DNA from: Insolitispirillum peregrinum
GTDB lineage: Bacteria; Pseudomonadota; Alphaproteobacteria; Rhodospirillales; Rhodospirillaceae
Reading direction: 5' to 3'
Assembly: GCF_900156605.1 (NCBI RefSeq)
Contig: NZ_FTOA01000004.1
Location: 124,001-188,000, forward strand
DNA length: 64,000 nt
The notes under the pieces are model-generated. The model ran no database searches, was not told where the DNA came from, and was given only the letters and a program-made list of their open reading frames with translations. Each line of letters starts with the position of its first letter. Position 1 is the first letter of the stretch. A program made the translations under genes and the position numbers. Shown here piece after piece: positions 1-9,300 of the stretch.

Positions 1-85
1 CCGCTTCCCCGGCCTGGGTGGTGCGCTGTTCGGGATCACCGCCGAGGTAGCCGATCAGGGTGACGCGGTTCAAACAACCAGACAT
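1..85 (-). CDS. ssb: Single-stranded DNA-binding protein (SSB), N-terminal part only
   Basis: The reading frame starts at the ATG at 85 and runs off the left edge of the window, so only about 28 residues are visible. They begin MSGCLNRVTLIGYLGGDPEQ, which matches the SSB family opening (N-x-V-x-L-I-G-x-L-G-x-D-P-E). SSB coats single-stranded DNA during replication and transfer. It follows topB on the same strand with a 14-base gap, a pairing common on conjugative elements, so it is probably an element-borne SSB rather than the housekeeping copy. The family call is good; the length and C-terminal tail cannot be judged. Confidence 0.8.
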   Translation of the reverse strand, partial: MSGCLNRVTLIGYLGGDPEQRTTQAGEA

Positions 86-99
86 GCTCTTTCTCCTAA

Positions 100-2145
100 T
101 TAAGAGGCCACGGCCTTGCCGGGCTTGTGTTTCGAGGTGGCTTTGCGCGGGCTCAGGTCCGGCTTGCCCTTGGTATCGGGATAAGTCGCCTTGCAGGCGG
201 GATAGGCCGAGCAGGCCCAGAAATCGCCCTTGCTGCTGCTGCGTTTGCGCAGGTGGCCTTTGCCACAGACCGGGCAAAGCGGTGCCGTGCTGGTGATGCT
301 CAGGCCGTGTTCCTTGATGCGGGCGACTTCGGCGGCGATGGTGGCGTCCACCCCCTTGATCACCGTGCGGAAGTCCATGACACCGGCTTCGATTTGCCGC
401 TGCTGCTCGTCCCACAGGGCGGTGAGATCGGGCTTGACGGCAAGGTCTGGCAAGGCATCGTGGAACGAGCGGCCCAGTTTTGTGGAGACCAGTGCCGCGC
501 CCTTTTCTTCGACAAAGCCCCGCTTAAAGAGGGTTTCGATGTGGCTGTCCCGCGTGGCCGGAGTGCCGATACCGCCCGCTTCGTCCTGCTTGTCGGCATC
601 CTTTGCCAGCAGCAACGCCCTGATTTTCGGATCGGTGACGTACTTCGAGACTTTTGTCAGGTCTTGCAGCAGGGTTTTCATGGTGTAGCGCGGCGGCGGC
701 TTGGTGGTGCCCTGTTGACTGGCAGCGTCTTTCACAACTCCCTGATTGCCCCGCTTCAGGGCTTCGAGATTGTTGCTGCTGCCTTCCTGATCGTCTTCGG
801 CTGCGTCAACCTCTTCCTTGCCGTACAACAGCCGCCAGCCAGCGGCCACATCAACCCGACCGGTGGCCTTCAGTGTGTGGCCGTTGGCCGAGAAAACCAC
901 TTCGGTGGACCGCCACTGTTCTGGCGGGTAGAACTGCGCCACGTACTGCCGGACGATCATCTGGTAAATGCGGGCCTCGTCCTTGCTCAGCGCCGCCAGA
1001 TCGGGCACCCGTTCGGTCGGGATGATGGCGTGGTGGGCGGTGACCTTGCTGCTGTCAAAGGCCTTGCTGCGCAGCGTCGGGGTTGCTCCGGCCACCAGCT
1101 CGCCAAACGCTCCGGCCAGAGCCGCCAGCAGCGCCGGGGCTTCGGCATGACGTTCGCCATTCAAATAGCGGCAGTCCGAGCGGTTGTAGGTGATGGCATT
1201 GTGCTTGTCGCGCAGGGACTGGGTGATTTCCATCACCTGCTTGGGGCTATACCGATAGGCTCCGGCAGCGTCAGCCTGCAAGGCCAGCAGGTTATAGGGC
1301 AGCGGTGCGGCCTGTTGCCGGGCGGTGGTGGTCGCCACCTGCACGGTGGTGGTCTGGCCGCGCAGACTGTTGACCATCGCCTGTGCAACAGCGGGATTGG
1401 TCAGACGGCCTTTGTCGTCCACCGGATCATCCTTGCCCGGCTGGCAGGTGGCGGCAACCTCCTGGCCCCCGACCGACAGCGTGGCCTTGACGGTGTAGTA
1501 ATGGCTCTTCGTGTGGCCTTCATGGGCCTTGTCGCGGGCGACCACCAGCCCGAGGATCGGGGTCTGTACCCGCCCGACCGACAGCACGCCATCGACGCCT
1601 TTTGCCCGCGCCGCCAGCGTGCAGGCGCGGGTCATGTTGAAGCCATACCTCTGGTCACTGACCGCCCGCGCCAGTGCGGACAGGGAGAGAGGCTGATAGT
1701 CGGCATTGTCGCGCATCGCCTGAAAGGCGGCACGGATCGGGCCGGGGTTGTTGTCGTTGATCAGCACCCGCTTGCACGGTTTGTCGGTCAGACCGGCGTA
1801 CTCGATCACCTCGTCAACCAACCGCTGCCCTTCGGGATCGGGATCACCGGCATGGACCAGCTCGTCGGCCTGTTGGGCAAGGGCGACAATGGCCTCGTAA
1901 TGGGCTTTATGTTCGGGCTGGAGATAGAGCTTCACCGGCCAGCGGATCGGCAGGTCTGCCAGTGACCAGCGTTTGTATTTTTCATCGTGTTCGTCGGGTT
2001 CGCCGAGCCGGATGATGTGGCCATACAGCCAGCTCACCGCATCGCCGTTGGGCAGGCGGTAGGCTGAGGCGGTCTTTGATCCTCCGCCAAAGGCAGCGGC
2101 GATGGCTGCCGCAACGGCGGGTTTTTCAGCGATAATCAAGCGCAT
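100..2145 (-). CDS. topB: DNA topoisomerase III (type IA), TraE/TopB-like
   Basis: A 681-residue type IA topoisomerase, which relaxes or decatenates DNA by cutting one strand. The Toprim domain starts at residue 1 (MRLIIAEKPAVAAAI) and carries the metal-binding acidic motif GDPDPEGQ. The middle has the conserved GVLSVGRVQTPIL segment, and AITYNRSDCRYL holds the likely catalytic tyrosine. The C-terminus has a zinc-ribbon-like module (CPVCGKG...WACSAYPACKATYP). I chose the ATG at 2145 because it opens directly on the Toprim domain; the longer upstream frame has no family similarity. It follows virD4 and a small membrane gene at the end of the transfer operon. IncP plasmids carry a topoisomerase homologue (TraE) in their transfer region, which fits this context. 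Confidence 0.9.
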   Translation of the reverse strand: MRLIIAEKPAVAAAIAAAFGGGSKTASAYRLPNGDAVSWLYGHIIRLGEPDEHDEKYKRWSLADLPIRWPVKLYLQPEHKAHYEAIVALAQQADELVHAGDPDPEGQRLVDEVIEYAGLTDKPCKRVLINDNNPGPIRAAFQAMRDNADYQPLSLSALARAVSDQRYGFNMTRACTLAARAKGVDGVLSVGRVQTPILGLVVARDKAHEGHTKSHYYTVKATLSVGGQEVAATCQPGKDDPVDDKGRLTNPAVAQAMVNSLRGQTTTVQVATTTARQQAAPLPYNLLALQADAAGAYRYSPKQVMEITQSLRDKHNAITYNRSDCRYLNGERHAEAPALLAALAGAFGELVAGATPTLRSKAFDSSKVTAHHAIIPTERVPDLAALSKDEARIYQMIVRQYVAQFYPPEQWRSTEVVFSANGHTLKATGRVDVAAGWRLLYGKEEVDAAEDDQEGSSNNLEALKRGNQGVVKDAASQQGTTKPPPRYTMKTLLQDLTKVSKYVTDPKIRALLLAKDADKQDEAGGIGTPATRDSHIETLFKRGFVEEKGAALVSTKLGRSFHDALPDLAVKPDLTALWDEQQRQIEAGVMDFRTVIKGVDATIAAEVARIKEHGLSITSTAPLCPVCGKGHLRKRSSSKGDFWACSAYPACKATYPDTKGKPDLSPRKATSKHKPGKAVAS

Positions 2146-2150
2146 GGCGT

Positions 2151-2558
2151 TCAGTCCTTTCTTTTGAGCGGCAGGGCGGAAACGAGCGTCAGCACCGCCA
2201 ACGCGGCCTGTGCGCCAGCGATGACGGCAAAGGCGAGGGAAACCCACAGCTCGGCGGGAACAGGGGCAGAGGACGACAGCAGGCAGAAAAAGCCGTTGTC
2301 GGACAGGCCGCTGACCTGCCGGGCCTGCTGGTACCAGAACAGGGCAATCAGCGAGGTGAGCACCGCCCCCTTGCGCAGCCAGAACAGCGAGGAAAACCGG
2401 GTTGGCAGCAGGCCCATCATCAGAAAACTGGACAGGCCAAGGCTGGTGTTGAAAACGACGCTGGCAACCGGGGCGAGGAAGGTGATGGCTGTGGTTGCGG
2501 TCAGAGCTGCGACTGCTGCAACAAGGTCATGGGGAGACAGTTTCTGTTGATCCTTCAT
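2151..2558 (-). CDS. Small membrane protein between virD4 and topB
   Basis: A 135-residue protein starting MKDQQKLSPHDLV. Its ATG overlaps the virD4/traG stop codon by four bases (ATGA), which indicates translational coupling, and it ends five bases before topB. Three to four hydrophobic stretches are visible (around ALTATTAITFLAPVASVVF, LGLSSFLMMGLL, GAVLTSLIALFWY and the C-terminal LWVSLAFAVIAGAQAALAVL), so it should be an inner-membrane protein. I do not recognise the family. It is one of three unassigned small membrane proteins flanking virD4 and may be an accessory of the coupling protein or of cell-cell contact, but that rests on position only. Confidence 0.65.
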   Translation of the reverse strand: MKDQQKLSPHDLVAAVAALTATTAITFLAPVASVVFNTSLGLSSFLMMGLLPTRFSSLFWLRKGAVLTSLIALFWYQQARQVSGLSDNGFFCLLSSSAPVPAELWVSLAFAVIAGAQAALAVLTLVSALPLKRKD

Positions 2559-4327
2559 TCCGCCGCCCCCTGTGCCGGGACCGGCATTTCCGACCGGCGC
2601 AGCAGCTCGCGGTCCTGGAAGTAGAGCTTCTGGCGGCCATAGAGCGGCGGCGACCCGGCGGAGAAGATCAGCATGTCGCCGGGGATGACCTTTTTGCCCC
2701 GGACGCGGATGCCGGGCAGGGTCATGCACTCGTCGGGGGTCAGCAGGGGACGGGCGACTTCGGCGAGGCTGTCCGAGGTGCTGGCCACCACCTCCAGACC
2801 TTTGCGCGAGGCTCCGCGCTTGGCCTGCACCACGGTGGTCTTGCCCAGCATGTCGGACAGGACTTTTGCCGTCTCGGCGGTGTTGGGGGCATAGGCAATG
2901 CGCACATGGCAGTTGCCCATGATGCTGTTTTCCTTGCCGTAATCCTTCTGAAGCTGGGTGATGTCCTGCACGATCAGGAAGGCCTTGATGCCGTAACCCG
3001 CCATGAACGCCAGAGCCTTCTCGAAGATTTCCAGCTTGCCAATCGACGTAAATTCGTCGAGCAGCAGCAACAGCCGGTAGCGGTACAGCGGCCCGCCGGT
3101 GTGGGCCATTTCGGCGGTCAGGCGGCGCAGGATCAGGTTCATGACGATGCGCAGCAGTGGCCGCAGGCGGTCGATGTCGGACGGCGGCACCACCAGATAC
3201 AGCGCCGCCGGGCTATCGCCGTTCATCAGGTCTTTCAGGCGGAAATCGCTGCGGGCGATGTTGGCCGACACAATCGGGTCACGGTACAGCGCCAGCTCGA
3301 CAATCGCCGAGGAATGCACCCCGGACCGCTCGGCCCCGGCCCGGTCGAGCATTTCCTGCGCCGCCGTGTGGACCAACTGGTTGACCGCCTCACGCGCACC
3401 ACCGTTCAGGCAGTGGTCAAAGGCGATCATCGCCTTCAGCATGCGGGTCAACCCTTCCTCGTCAACGGCATCGCCGCCTGCTTCGGTCGGGGCGCGGGTC
3501 GGGGCTGACAGGTACAGCGACACGTCGCGCAGGTTGGCCACCCGGCGGTTTTCGCTCATCACCCGGTACATCACGTGCAGGATACCGGCGGTCAGCCAGC
3601 CAAAGCCGGTCTTCATGAAGAAGTCGCGCAAGCCCTTGCCGTCGGGGTCGATGATCATCATGGCGATGTTCTGGGCGTCGGACACCTCGAAGTCGGTCCC
3701 CAGGCGGATTTCGGCCAGCGGGTTGAAGCTGACGCTGCCGTGCAGAGCCGCCGGTTCAAACTTCAGGATCCTGTGGCCGAGGCTGGCGCGCCAGCCTGCG
3801 CTTTTGGCGTGGTTTTCGCCCTTGATGTCGAGCACCACCACGGAATCCGTCCACTCGCCGAGCAGGGTTGGCAGGACCAGCGTCACCCCCTTGCCCGAGC
3901 GGGTGGGGGCAAAGCACAGGACGTGCTCCGGCCCGTCATGGCGCAGGGTGCGTACCTGCCAGCCCTTGCGGAAACCGCCGACCACCACGCCCTTGCTGCC
4001 GGTCAGTCCGGCGAGGACGGCATCCCGCCAGCGTCCCCAGCGGGCCGAGCCGTGCAGGGTCTCGGCGGCGTGCTCGCCATGGACGGTGCGCGCCTTCGCC
4101 CGGCTGTTGAGCGCCAGAGCCACCACCAGCACCAGCAGCAGCCCGCCTCCGGCCGCATAGCCGGACCAGGCGATGAACTCCGGCAGGGTCCTGTAATCAT
4201 GGACATAGGCCTTCAGCCACTGCCAGTGCGGGCGCTGAAGGACATCAAAGCCGAACACCTGCCGCCAGACGGTGGCGGTGATCAGCGCCATCAGCACCGG
4301 AGACAGCAGCAGGAACAGACGGATCAT
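2555..4327 (-). CDS. virD4: Type IV coupling protein VirD4/TraG
   Basis: A 590-residue coupling ATPase that brings the relaxosome-DNA complex to the secretion channel. The N-terminus has two membrane segments (about residues 1-20 and 55-75). The ATPase domain has Walker A APTRSGKGVTLVLPTLL, Walker B RLLLLLDEFTSIG, and the family segment VVLDIKGEN. The C-terminal region contains the TraG-type VRIAYAPNTAETAKVLSDML stretch. The start at 4327 overlaps the previous gene by four bases. All expected catalytic elements are intact, so the protein should work. It is longer than plain VirD4 cores and fits the TraG family of IncP and Agrobacterium-type systems. Confidence 0.93.
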   Translation of the reverse strand: MIRLFLLLSPVLMALITATVWRQVFGFDVLQRPHWQWLKAYVHDYRTLPEFIAWSGYAAGGGLLLVLVVALALNSRAKARTVHGEHAAETLHGSARWGRWRDAVLAGLTGSKGVVVGGFRKGWQVRTLRHDGPEHVLCFAPTRSGKGVTLVLPTLLGEWTDSVVVLDIKGENHAKSAGWRASLGHRILKFEPAALHGSVSFNPLAEIRLGTDFEVSDAQNIAMMIIDPDGKGLRDFFMKTGFGWLTAGILHVMYRVMSENRRVANLRDVSLYLSAPTRAPTEAGGDAVDEEGLTRMLKAMIAFDHCLNGGAREAVNQLVHTAAQEMLDRAGAERSGVHSSAIVELALYRDPIVSANIARSDFRLKDLMNGDSPAALYLVVPPSDIDRLRPLLRIVMNLILRRLTAEMAHTGGPLYRYRLLLLLDEFTSIGKLEIFEKALAFMAGYGIKAFLIVQDITQLQKDYGKENSIMGNCHVRIAYAPNTAETAKVLSDMLGKTTVVQAKRGASRKGLEVVASTSDSLAEVARPLLTPDECMTLPGIRVRGKKVIPGDMLIFSAGSPPLYGRQKLYFQDRELLRRSEMPVPAQGAAE

Positions 4328-4851
4328 GGTGCTGCCTCCCCGACCGGGTGTTCAACGGCAGCGGCAACGCTCAGCACCGTGCCCAGCCCGTCCCGCACCA
4401 CGCAGCTCATGACGATGTGCAGCGCGAGGGTATCGAGCAGGAAGACGGCCTGATGCGGCGGCGCAACGGTGTGAACAACCACCGCCATCAGCGCCAGCGG
4501 ATAGGAGGCATTGACCAGCAGCGACAGGGTGCGGGTGCCGCCGTACCACCGGGCGACCACCCGCAGGTCACGCAGGATGGTCAGCGCCCGGAGTGTTGCC
4601 CCGCAAAACAGGCTCCCACTCAGGGCGATATATGCAAAAATGGCAACCATTGGGCGCACGGCGTCCGTTGGAGAGGCGAGGTAAAAGGACGTGCCCAGCA
4701 GCAAAAGGCTGAGGGCGGTCCCGACCGGCACAGAGGCAAGGTAAAAATGCAGGCATGTTTTCAGGCGTACAGCGAGAGTGGCGACATCGGTCGGTTTGAC
4801 CGGACGGCACCAGGGCAGGCCAGCGCCTGATGAAGGACGGATGGTGTTCAT
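4324..4851 (-). CDS. Four-helix membrane protein upstream of virD4
   Basis: A 175-residue protein beginning MNTIRPSSGAGLPW. The chosen ATG overlaps the preceding stop by four bases (ATGA), and its own stop overlaps the virD4 start the same way. After a soluble N-terminus of about 45 residues it shows four hydrophobic segments (ASVPVGTALSLLLLGTSFYL, MVAIFAYIALSGSLF, LVNASYPLALMAVVVHTV, and a weaker last one). With the 154-residue gene before it, it forms a pair of similar-sized membrane proteins between virB11 and virD4. No family recognised. Operon coupling strongly supports a real gene; the function is unknown. Confidence 0.65.
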   Translation of the reverse strand: MNTIRPSSGAGLPWCRPVKPTDVATLAVRLKTCLHFYLASVPVGTALSLLLLGTSFYLASPTDAVRPMVAIFAYIALSGSLFCGATLRALTILRDLRVVARWYGGTRTLSLLVNASYPLALMAVVVHTVAPPHQAVFLLDTLALHIVMSCVVRDGLGTVLSVAAAVEHPVGEAAP

Positions 4852-5312
4852 GCTGCGCCATCCTTTTCCCCGGTGTGGTCGTTGCCGGAGGCGGTCGTCA
4901 GCCGGTCGATGGTGGCGGTACAGTCCTCCAGCGCGCACATCTGGATGCTGATGACGGCAAGGGCCAGCACCCAGTCCGCCGGGACACCGTCCGGCGCGGC
5001 AACAGCCAGTGGATGGATGGTCAACAGGGCTGCGATCACCGCCAGCGGCAGGGCCGATGAGACCAGCAGGGGGATTTTCCGCTGCATCACCAGAGCCTCG
5101 CCATGCAACGGAGGAAGCCGTCCGGCGCGCAGAAGAGCCAGAGAAACCAGCAAAACCCCGGTGCAGATCACCAGATACAGCGCCAGCAGGGGCAGCAGAT
5201 AGGGCGTAACGGCCAGCAGGCTGAAGCACATGATGGTCATGAACGGAGCGGAGTCCAGGTAATGTCCGGGCAGGACACCGACCCGCAGATTGCTCCCTTT
5301 GGCGTCATTCAT
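4848..5312 (-). CDS. Membrane protein downstream of virB11
   Basis: A 154-residue protein starting MNDAKGSNLRVGVLPG. The start lies inside the end of virB11 (8-base overlap) and the stop overlaps the next start (ATGA). Hydrophobic segments include TIMCFSLLAVTPYLLPLLALYLVI, VICTGVLLVSLALL, IPLLVSSALPLAVIAALLTI and DWVLALAVISIQMCALE, so four membrane passes are likely, followed by a short charged tail. The family is not recognised. Size and topology resemble the next protein, so the two may form a heteromeric inner-membrane assembly. Position places it between the VirB11 motor and the VirD4 receptor. Confidence 0.65.
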   Translation of the reverse strand: MNDAKGSNLRVGVLPGHYLDSAPFMTIMCFSLLAVTPYLLPLLALYLVICTGVLLVSLALLRAGRLPPLHGEALVMQRKIPLLVSSALPLAVIAALLTIHPLAVAAPDGVPADWVLALAVISIQMCALEDCTATIDRLTTASGNDHTGEKDGAA

Positions 5313-6312
5313 GCTTTTCTTCTCCTGAAACAGTGAGGTCAGTCATCACCCCGTCCCGCATCACCCACGAGGCGGTGCGGGGCAGGTAGATGTCGGTGAT
5401 GCGGCGCATGCCGTCGTGGGTGCGCTTGATCTGGATCACCACGTCGATCAGCTCGGCGAGGAATTCCGGGACGCGGGGCATGGACTGGCCGGACCAGGCG
5501 ATGTTCTGGTCAAACTTGCGGGTCAGGGCCTGTTCCGGGCTGGCGGCGTGGATGGTGCACATGAAACCGGTGATGCCGGAGTTCAGCGCCCCGAGCGCCG
5601 GATAGGCGTTCATGGTGCTGATTTCGCCGAACAGGACGTGGTCCGGCGTTGCGCGCATCAGGTGGTCGTACATCTGCCGCCAACTGACCATTCCGGCACG
5701 CTGGCCGTCATCGTCGCGGGCAGCCAGCAGGCCGACGGCGTCCCAGAAGCGGGCAATGTCCAGTTCCGGGGTGTCTTCGGCGGCGATCACCCGCCGGTCG
5801 GCGGGCAGGAACTCCAGCAGCTTGTTCAGCAGGGTGGTTTTGCCGGTGTTGGTGGCACCGCTGATCAGCATGTTGGCCTCGGCCTCGATGCAGCGGCGCA
5901 GGAAGGCTTCGACCTGCGGGGTTGCCCCCACCTGTTGCCAGGTGGGGGTAAAGCGGTGTTTGCAGCGGATGGCCAGCGACAGCCTGCTTTGCACGCTGGC
6001 CCCGGTCAGGCACTCGAAGCGGTGGCGCTGGCTGCCGTCCGGCAGGCCGGGCAGGATGCACGACAGCTTGGGGGCGCTGTCCGGGCTGTAGTTGACCGAG
6101 TTGATGTTGGCCAGCGTGCGGCAGATGTCTTCGATCACCGCCAGCGTCAGCTCGGCGGCCTCGATCTGCTGCTTGCCGTGGCCCCGCCGCTCGACGATCA
6201 CCGCGCCCGGTCGGCACATGCGCATTTCAACCGTTTGCGGATCATCGTAAAAGCGCGCCAGCGGGCGCAGGACGGTGTCAAGGACGGCAGAGGAAGACGG
6301 GATGTGGCCCAT
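5305..6312 (-). CDS. virB11: VirB11/TrbB-type secretion ATPase
   Basis: A 335-residue hexameric ATPase of the type IV secretion system, acting at the cytoplasmic face of the inner membrane and switching between pilus making and DNA transfer. Walker A is GATNTGKTTLLNKLL, the Asp-box region is VIAAEDTPELD, Walker B and surroundings read DHVLFGEISTMNAYPALGAL, and the His-box is CTIHAASPEQAL. Many family members have GEVRG in the Walker B region where this one has GEIST, so the arginine is missing; this may be a subfamily trait. The start at 6312 is three bases past the stop of the cysteine-ladder gene. Confidence 0.92.
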   Translation of the reverse strand: MGHIPSSSAVLDTVLRPLARFYDDPQTVEMRMCRPGAVIVERRGHGKQQIEAAELTLAVIEDICRTLANINSVNYSPDSAPKLSCILPGLPDGSQRHRFECLTGASVQSRLSLAIRCKHRFTPTWQQVGATPQVEAFLRRCIEAEANMLISGATNTGKTTLLNKLLEFLPADRRVIAAEDTPELDIARFWDAVGLLAARDDDGQRAGMVSWRQMYDHLMRATPDHVLFGEISTMNAYPALGALNSGITGFMCTIHAASPEQALTRKFDQNIAWSGQSMPRVPEFLAELIDVVIQIKRTHDGMRRITDIYLPRTASWVMRDGVMTDLTVSGEEKHE

Positions 6313-6315
6313 GGC

Positions 6316-9300
6316 TCACCACCCCAACTGCACGAGCCAGGCGGCGATCACCGTTTCATTGGCTGAACTGGTGTAACACCGATACTCATACGAGTATTGC
6401 GGCTGTCCATCACCATTGAACCCGGCGGGGGTTGTGATCAACGTCGATGACGCAGCCTTGGTGGCTTCGGTGCGTGACACCACCACCCCGTCTTCGCGCA
6501 GCACCGTTCTTGTGGCCTTGAACGGACAACTGCCAGCGATACCAGCGTTGTAGCCAGATCCAGCAGCGATGGATCCATTGCTGAACTGTGGCACCCACGA
6601 TTCCCGCGTTACCGGACGGATGTAGGTGCAGACATCGCCCAGACTGGTCAGCGGCCCCGGCCCGACCGGCTGGCTGTAGGTCGAGCCGTCCGGACGCTGC
6701 CAGGCCACCACCTGCACGGTGTCTTCGTACTTGGCGCAGCCCTCATAGCTGTACTCACCGGTGCCCTGGTTCATCCGCCCGGCATCGGCGTAAGGAAGCT
6801 GTTGCGCCCCCGGCAGCACCTGATTGACCGCGATCACCCGGTCGATGCCGTTCACCTTGATGCTGATGGTGGTCAGCGGGTAGGCATAGAGGGAGGCGTC
6901 ATGGTTTTCATAGCCGGACTGGCTATGATTGTGCGCATAGCGGGTGCTGCTGGTCTGGCAGTCGCTGACATATTCGCGCTGGCCATTGGGGCGCAGGTAA
7001 TAGAACCGCTCCTGTCCATAGCTGACGGACCCGGCGATATCGTGGCTCCACGAGGCGACATCCATGCAGCCGTCGGTGGTTGATTGCAGGCTCTGCGACG
7101 ACCCGGCCACCGGGGCACAGTCGGTGATGTACTGTTGCACGCCGTCGACGGTAATCCGCTCGCGGCCCTGCACGGTGACACTGGCCCCGACGATGATCGG
7201 CTGACAGATATAGGCCCCGTTGGCCGAGGTCACGGTGGTGTGGTCAAAGGTGCGCCCGGTCGGCAGGCAGGGGGTGGCCTGATAGCTCTGGCCGTCGAGG
7301 GTATAGACCCACATCCCCAGCTCTTCGCTCTTGCGGGCGGTAAAGTCGTGGCGCAGCGAGCAGCCCGCCACCTGCTGGCTCATCGGCAGGGCGGCTTTGG
7401 TGGTTGACGGCGCACAGTCGGCCACCTGCACCGTCTTGCCGCTGGCATCCTTGTACGAGCGCACCGCCTGGATCACCGCCCGCCGGGCGTCAAGCTCGAT
7501 CGACACCGGACAGGCGGCGGTGTTTTCAGTGATGGCAAAGACGCTGGTGGTATCAACGGTGCAGTCACTGACGGTGTGCTGCACCCCTTTGGCGTCGAGG
7601 TAGCCCCACTGGAACCGCCGCCACGCCTGCGCGCTGGCCAGATCGACCTGATCGGTGCAGGCCCCGTAAAAGGCGGTGATGTCCAGCGTCTGGCTGCCGG
7701 GCGCACAGCCGCGCACCTGCACCGTCCTGCCGTCGGCATCGTCATAGGACAGCAACGACTGCACCAGCACCTTGCGGCCCGGCAGATCGACCACCACCGG
7801 ACAGCTTTCCACGCTTTCGGTGATCATCATCGTTTGCGTCGGGTCGGCGGTGCAGTCGCCAACCGTCTGGCGCACCCCCTTGGCATCGGTATAGCCCAGC
7901 GTATAGCGGCGGGTGGCGGTCATCGCCGTCAGGTCAATCACCGCCGGACAGCCGTCATAGGACTTCACCAGCGCTTTGGTGCTGCTGCTGTCGGCGCGGC
8001 AGTCGCTGACCACCCGCTGGGCCCCATCGACCTGATGGATCAGCTGATAGCGGGCGGTGACCGTCTGCTTGCCGGTGTCCACCAGCGGGGTGCAGGCCTC
8101 AAAGCTGCGGGTCAGCGGCTGGGCACTGCTGTCGGTGGCGGCGGCGCAGCCGCGCACCTGCACCGTCTTGCCACTGGCCGGGGTGTACTTCAGCACCGCC
8201 TGCGGCAGCGCCAGTTCCTTGTCCAGATCGTACTGGGCCGGGCAGGCGGTGGTGTCTTCGGTAATCGCCATCACCGCCGCCTCGGTGTCGGTGGTGCAGT
8301 CAGAGACGGCATGCAGGGTGCCGCTGGCGTCGGTATAGACCTGCTGATAGCGCCGCCGGGCGGTGCGGGCGGCAAGGTCCACCTCGTCCTGACAGGCGTC
8401 ATGGGACTTTTTCAACGCCACCGCGCTGTCACCGTCGGTGCGGCAGTCACTGAGGCTGTGCAGCAGTCCTTCGGCATCGGTATAGACCAGCCGGTACTGG
8501 CGGGTGACGGTTCCGGCGCTGCTGTTGACCTTCTCGCTACAGCCGTCATAAGAGCGGCTCACCGGCAGGGTGCTGGTGCCCGGCGTACAGTCGCCAACCG
8601 TTTGCAGGCTGCCGTTGGCATCCTTGTAGGTATAGCGGTACTGGCGGGTGACGGTCAGGGCGTTGAGGTCAACCTTGTCCGGGCAGGAGCCATAGCTCTG
8701 GATCAGCGACAGCGAGGTCTTGCTGCTGGACGGCTGACAGCCGCGCACCTGCACGCTCTTGCCGCTGCGGTCGGTATAGACCAGCGCGGTGTTGGGAGTG
8801 ACGGTTCCGGCGGACAGGTCAATGGTCGGAGCGCAGGCGCTGCCGTCTTCGCTGATGGTAAAGGTGGTGCTGGCGTCCGGCTGGCAGTTGCCGACCGGGT
8901 GCGAGGTACCGCCGTCATCAACGTAATAGGCCTGATAGTTGGCGGTGGCGGTCAGGGTGGCAATCGAGAGGGTATCGCCGCAGGCCGAGTAGTTCTTTTG
9001 CAGGCTGTAGCGCTTGTCACCGTCGCTACAGGTGCCACGGTCGGTCACCACGCCGTCTTCGCTGGTTTCGGTGCGGCTTTGCTGGATGGCGATGCCTTGC
9101 GCCTCGTCCACCCGGATCTGGCAGCCTTCGGTGGTCAGGGTGACCGAGGTCACCGGGTCCTTTTCGCTGCTGGTGGCGGGGGTGGCGTCCGGGGCCTTGT
9201 AGTTGGCCAGATCGTCGTTCTGTGCCGCGTTCGAGGCCGCGCCGCTGTTGCCGTCGCTGCCCGAGGTGCCGTTTTCGCCGTCTACTTTGGCCTTTTCGTC

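Noticed and set aside
127-1965. Long plus-strand open frame opposite topB
   Set aside because: The minus strand has a clear type IA topoisomerase with all motifs; the plus frame lacks any domain pattern or operon partner.
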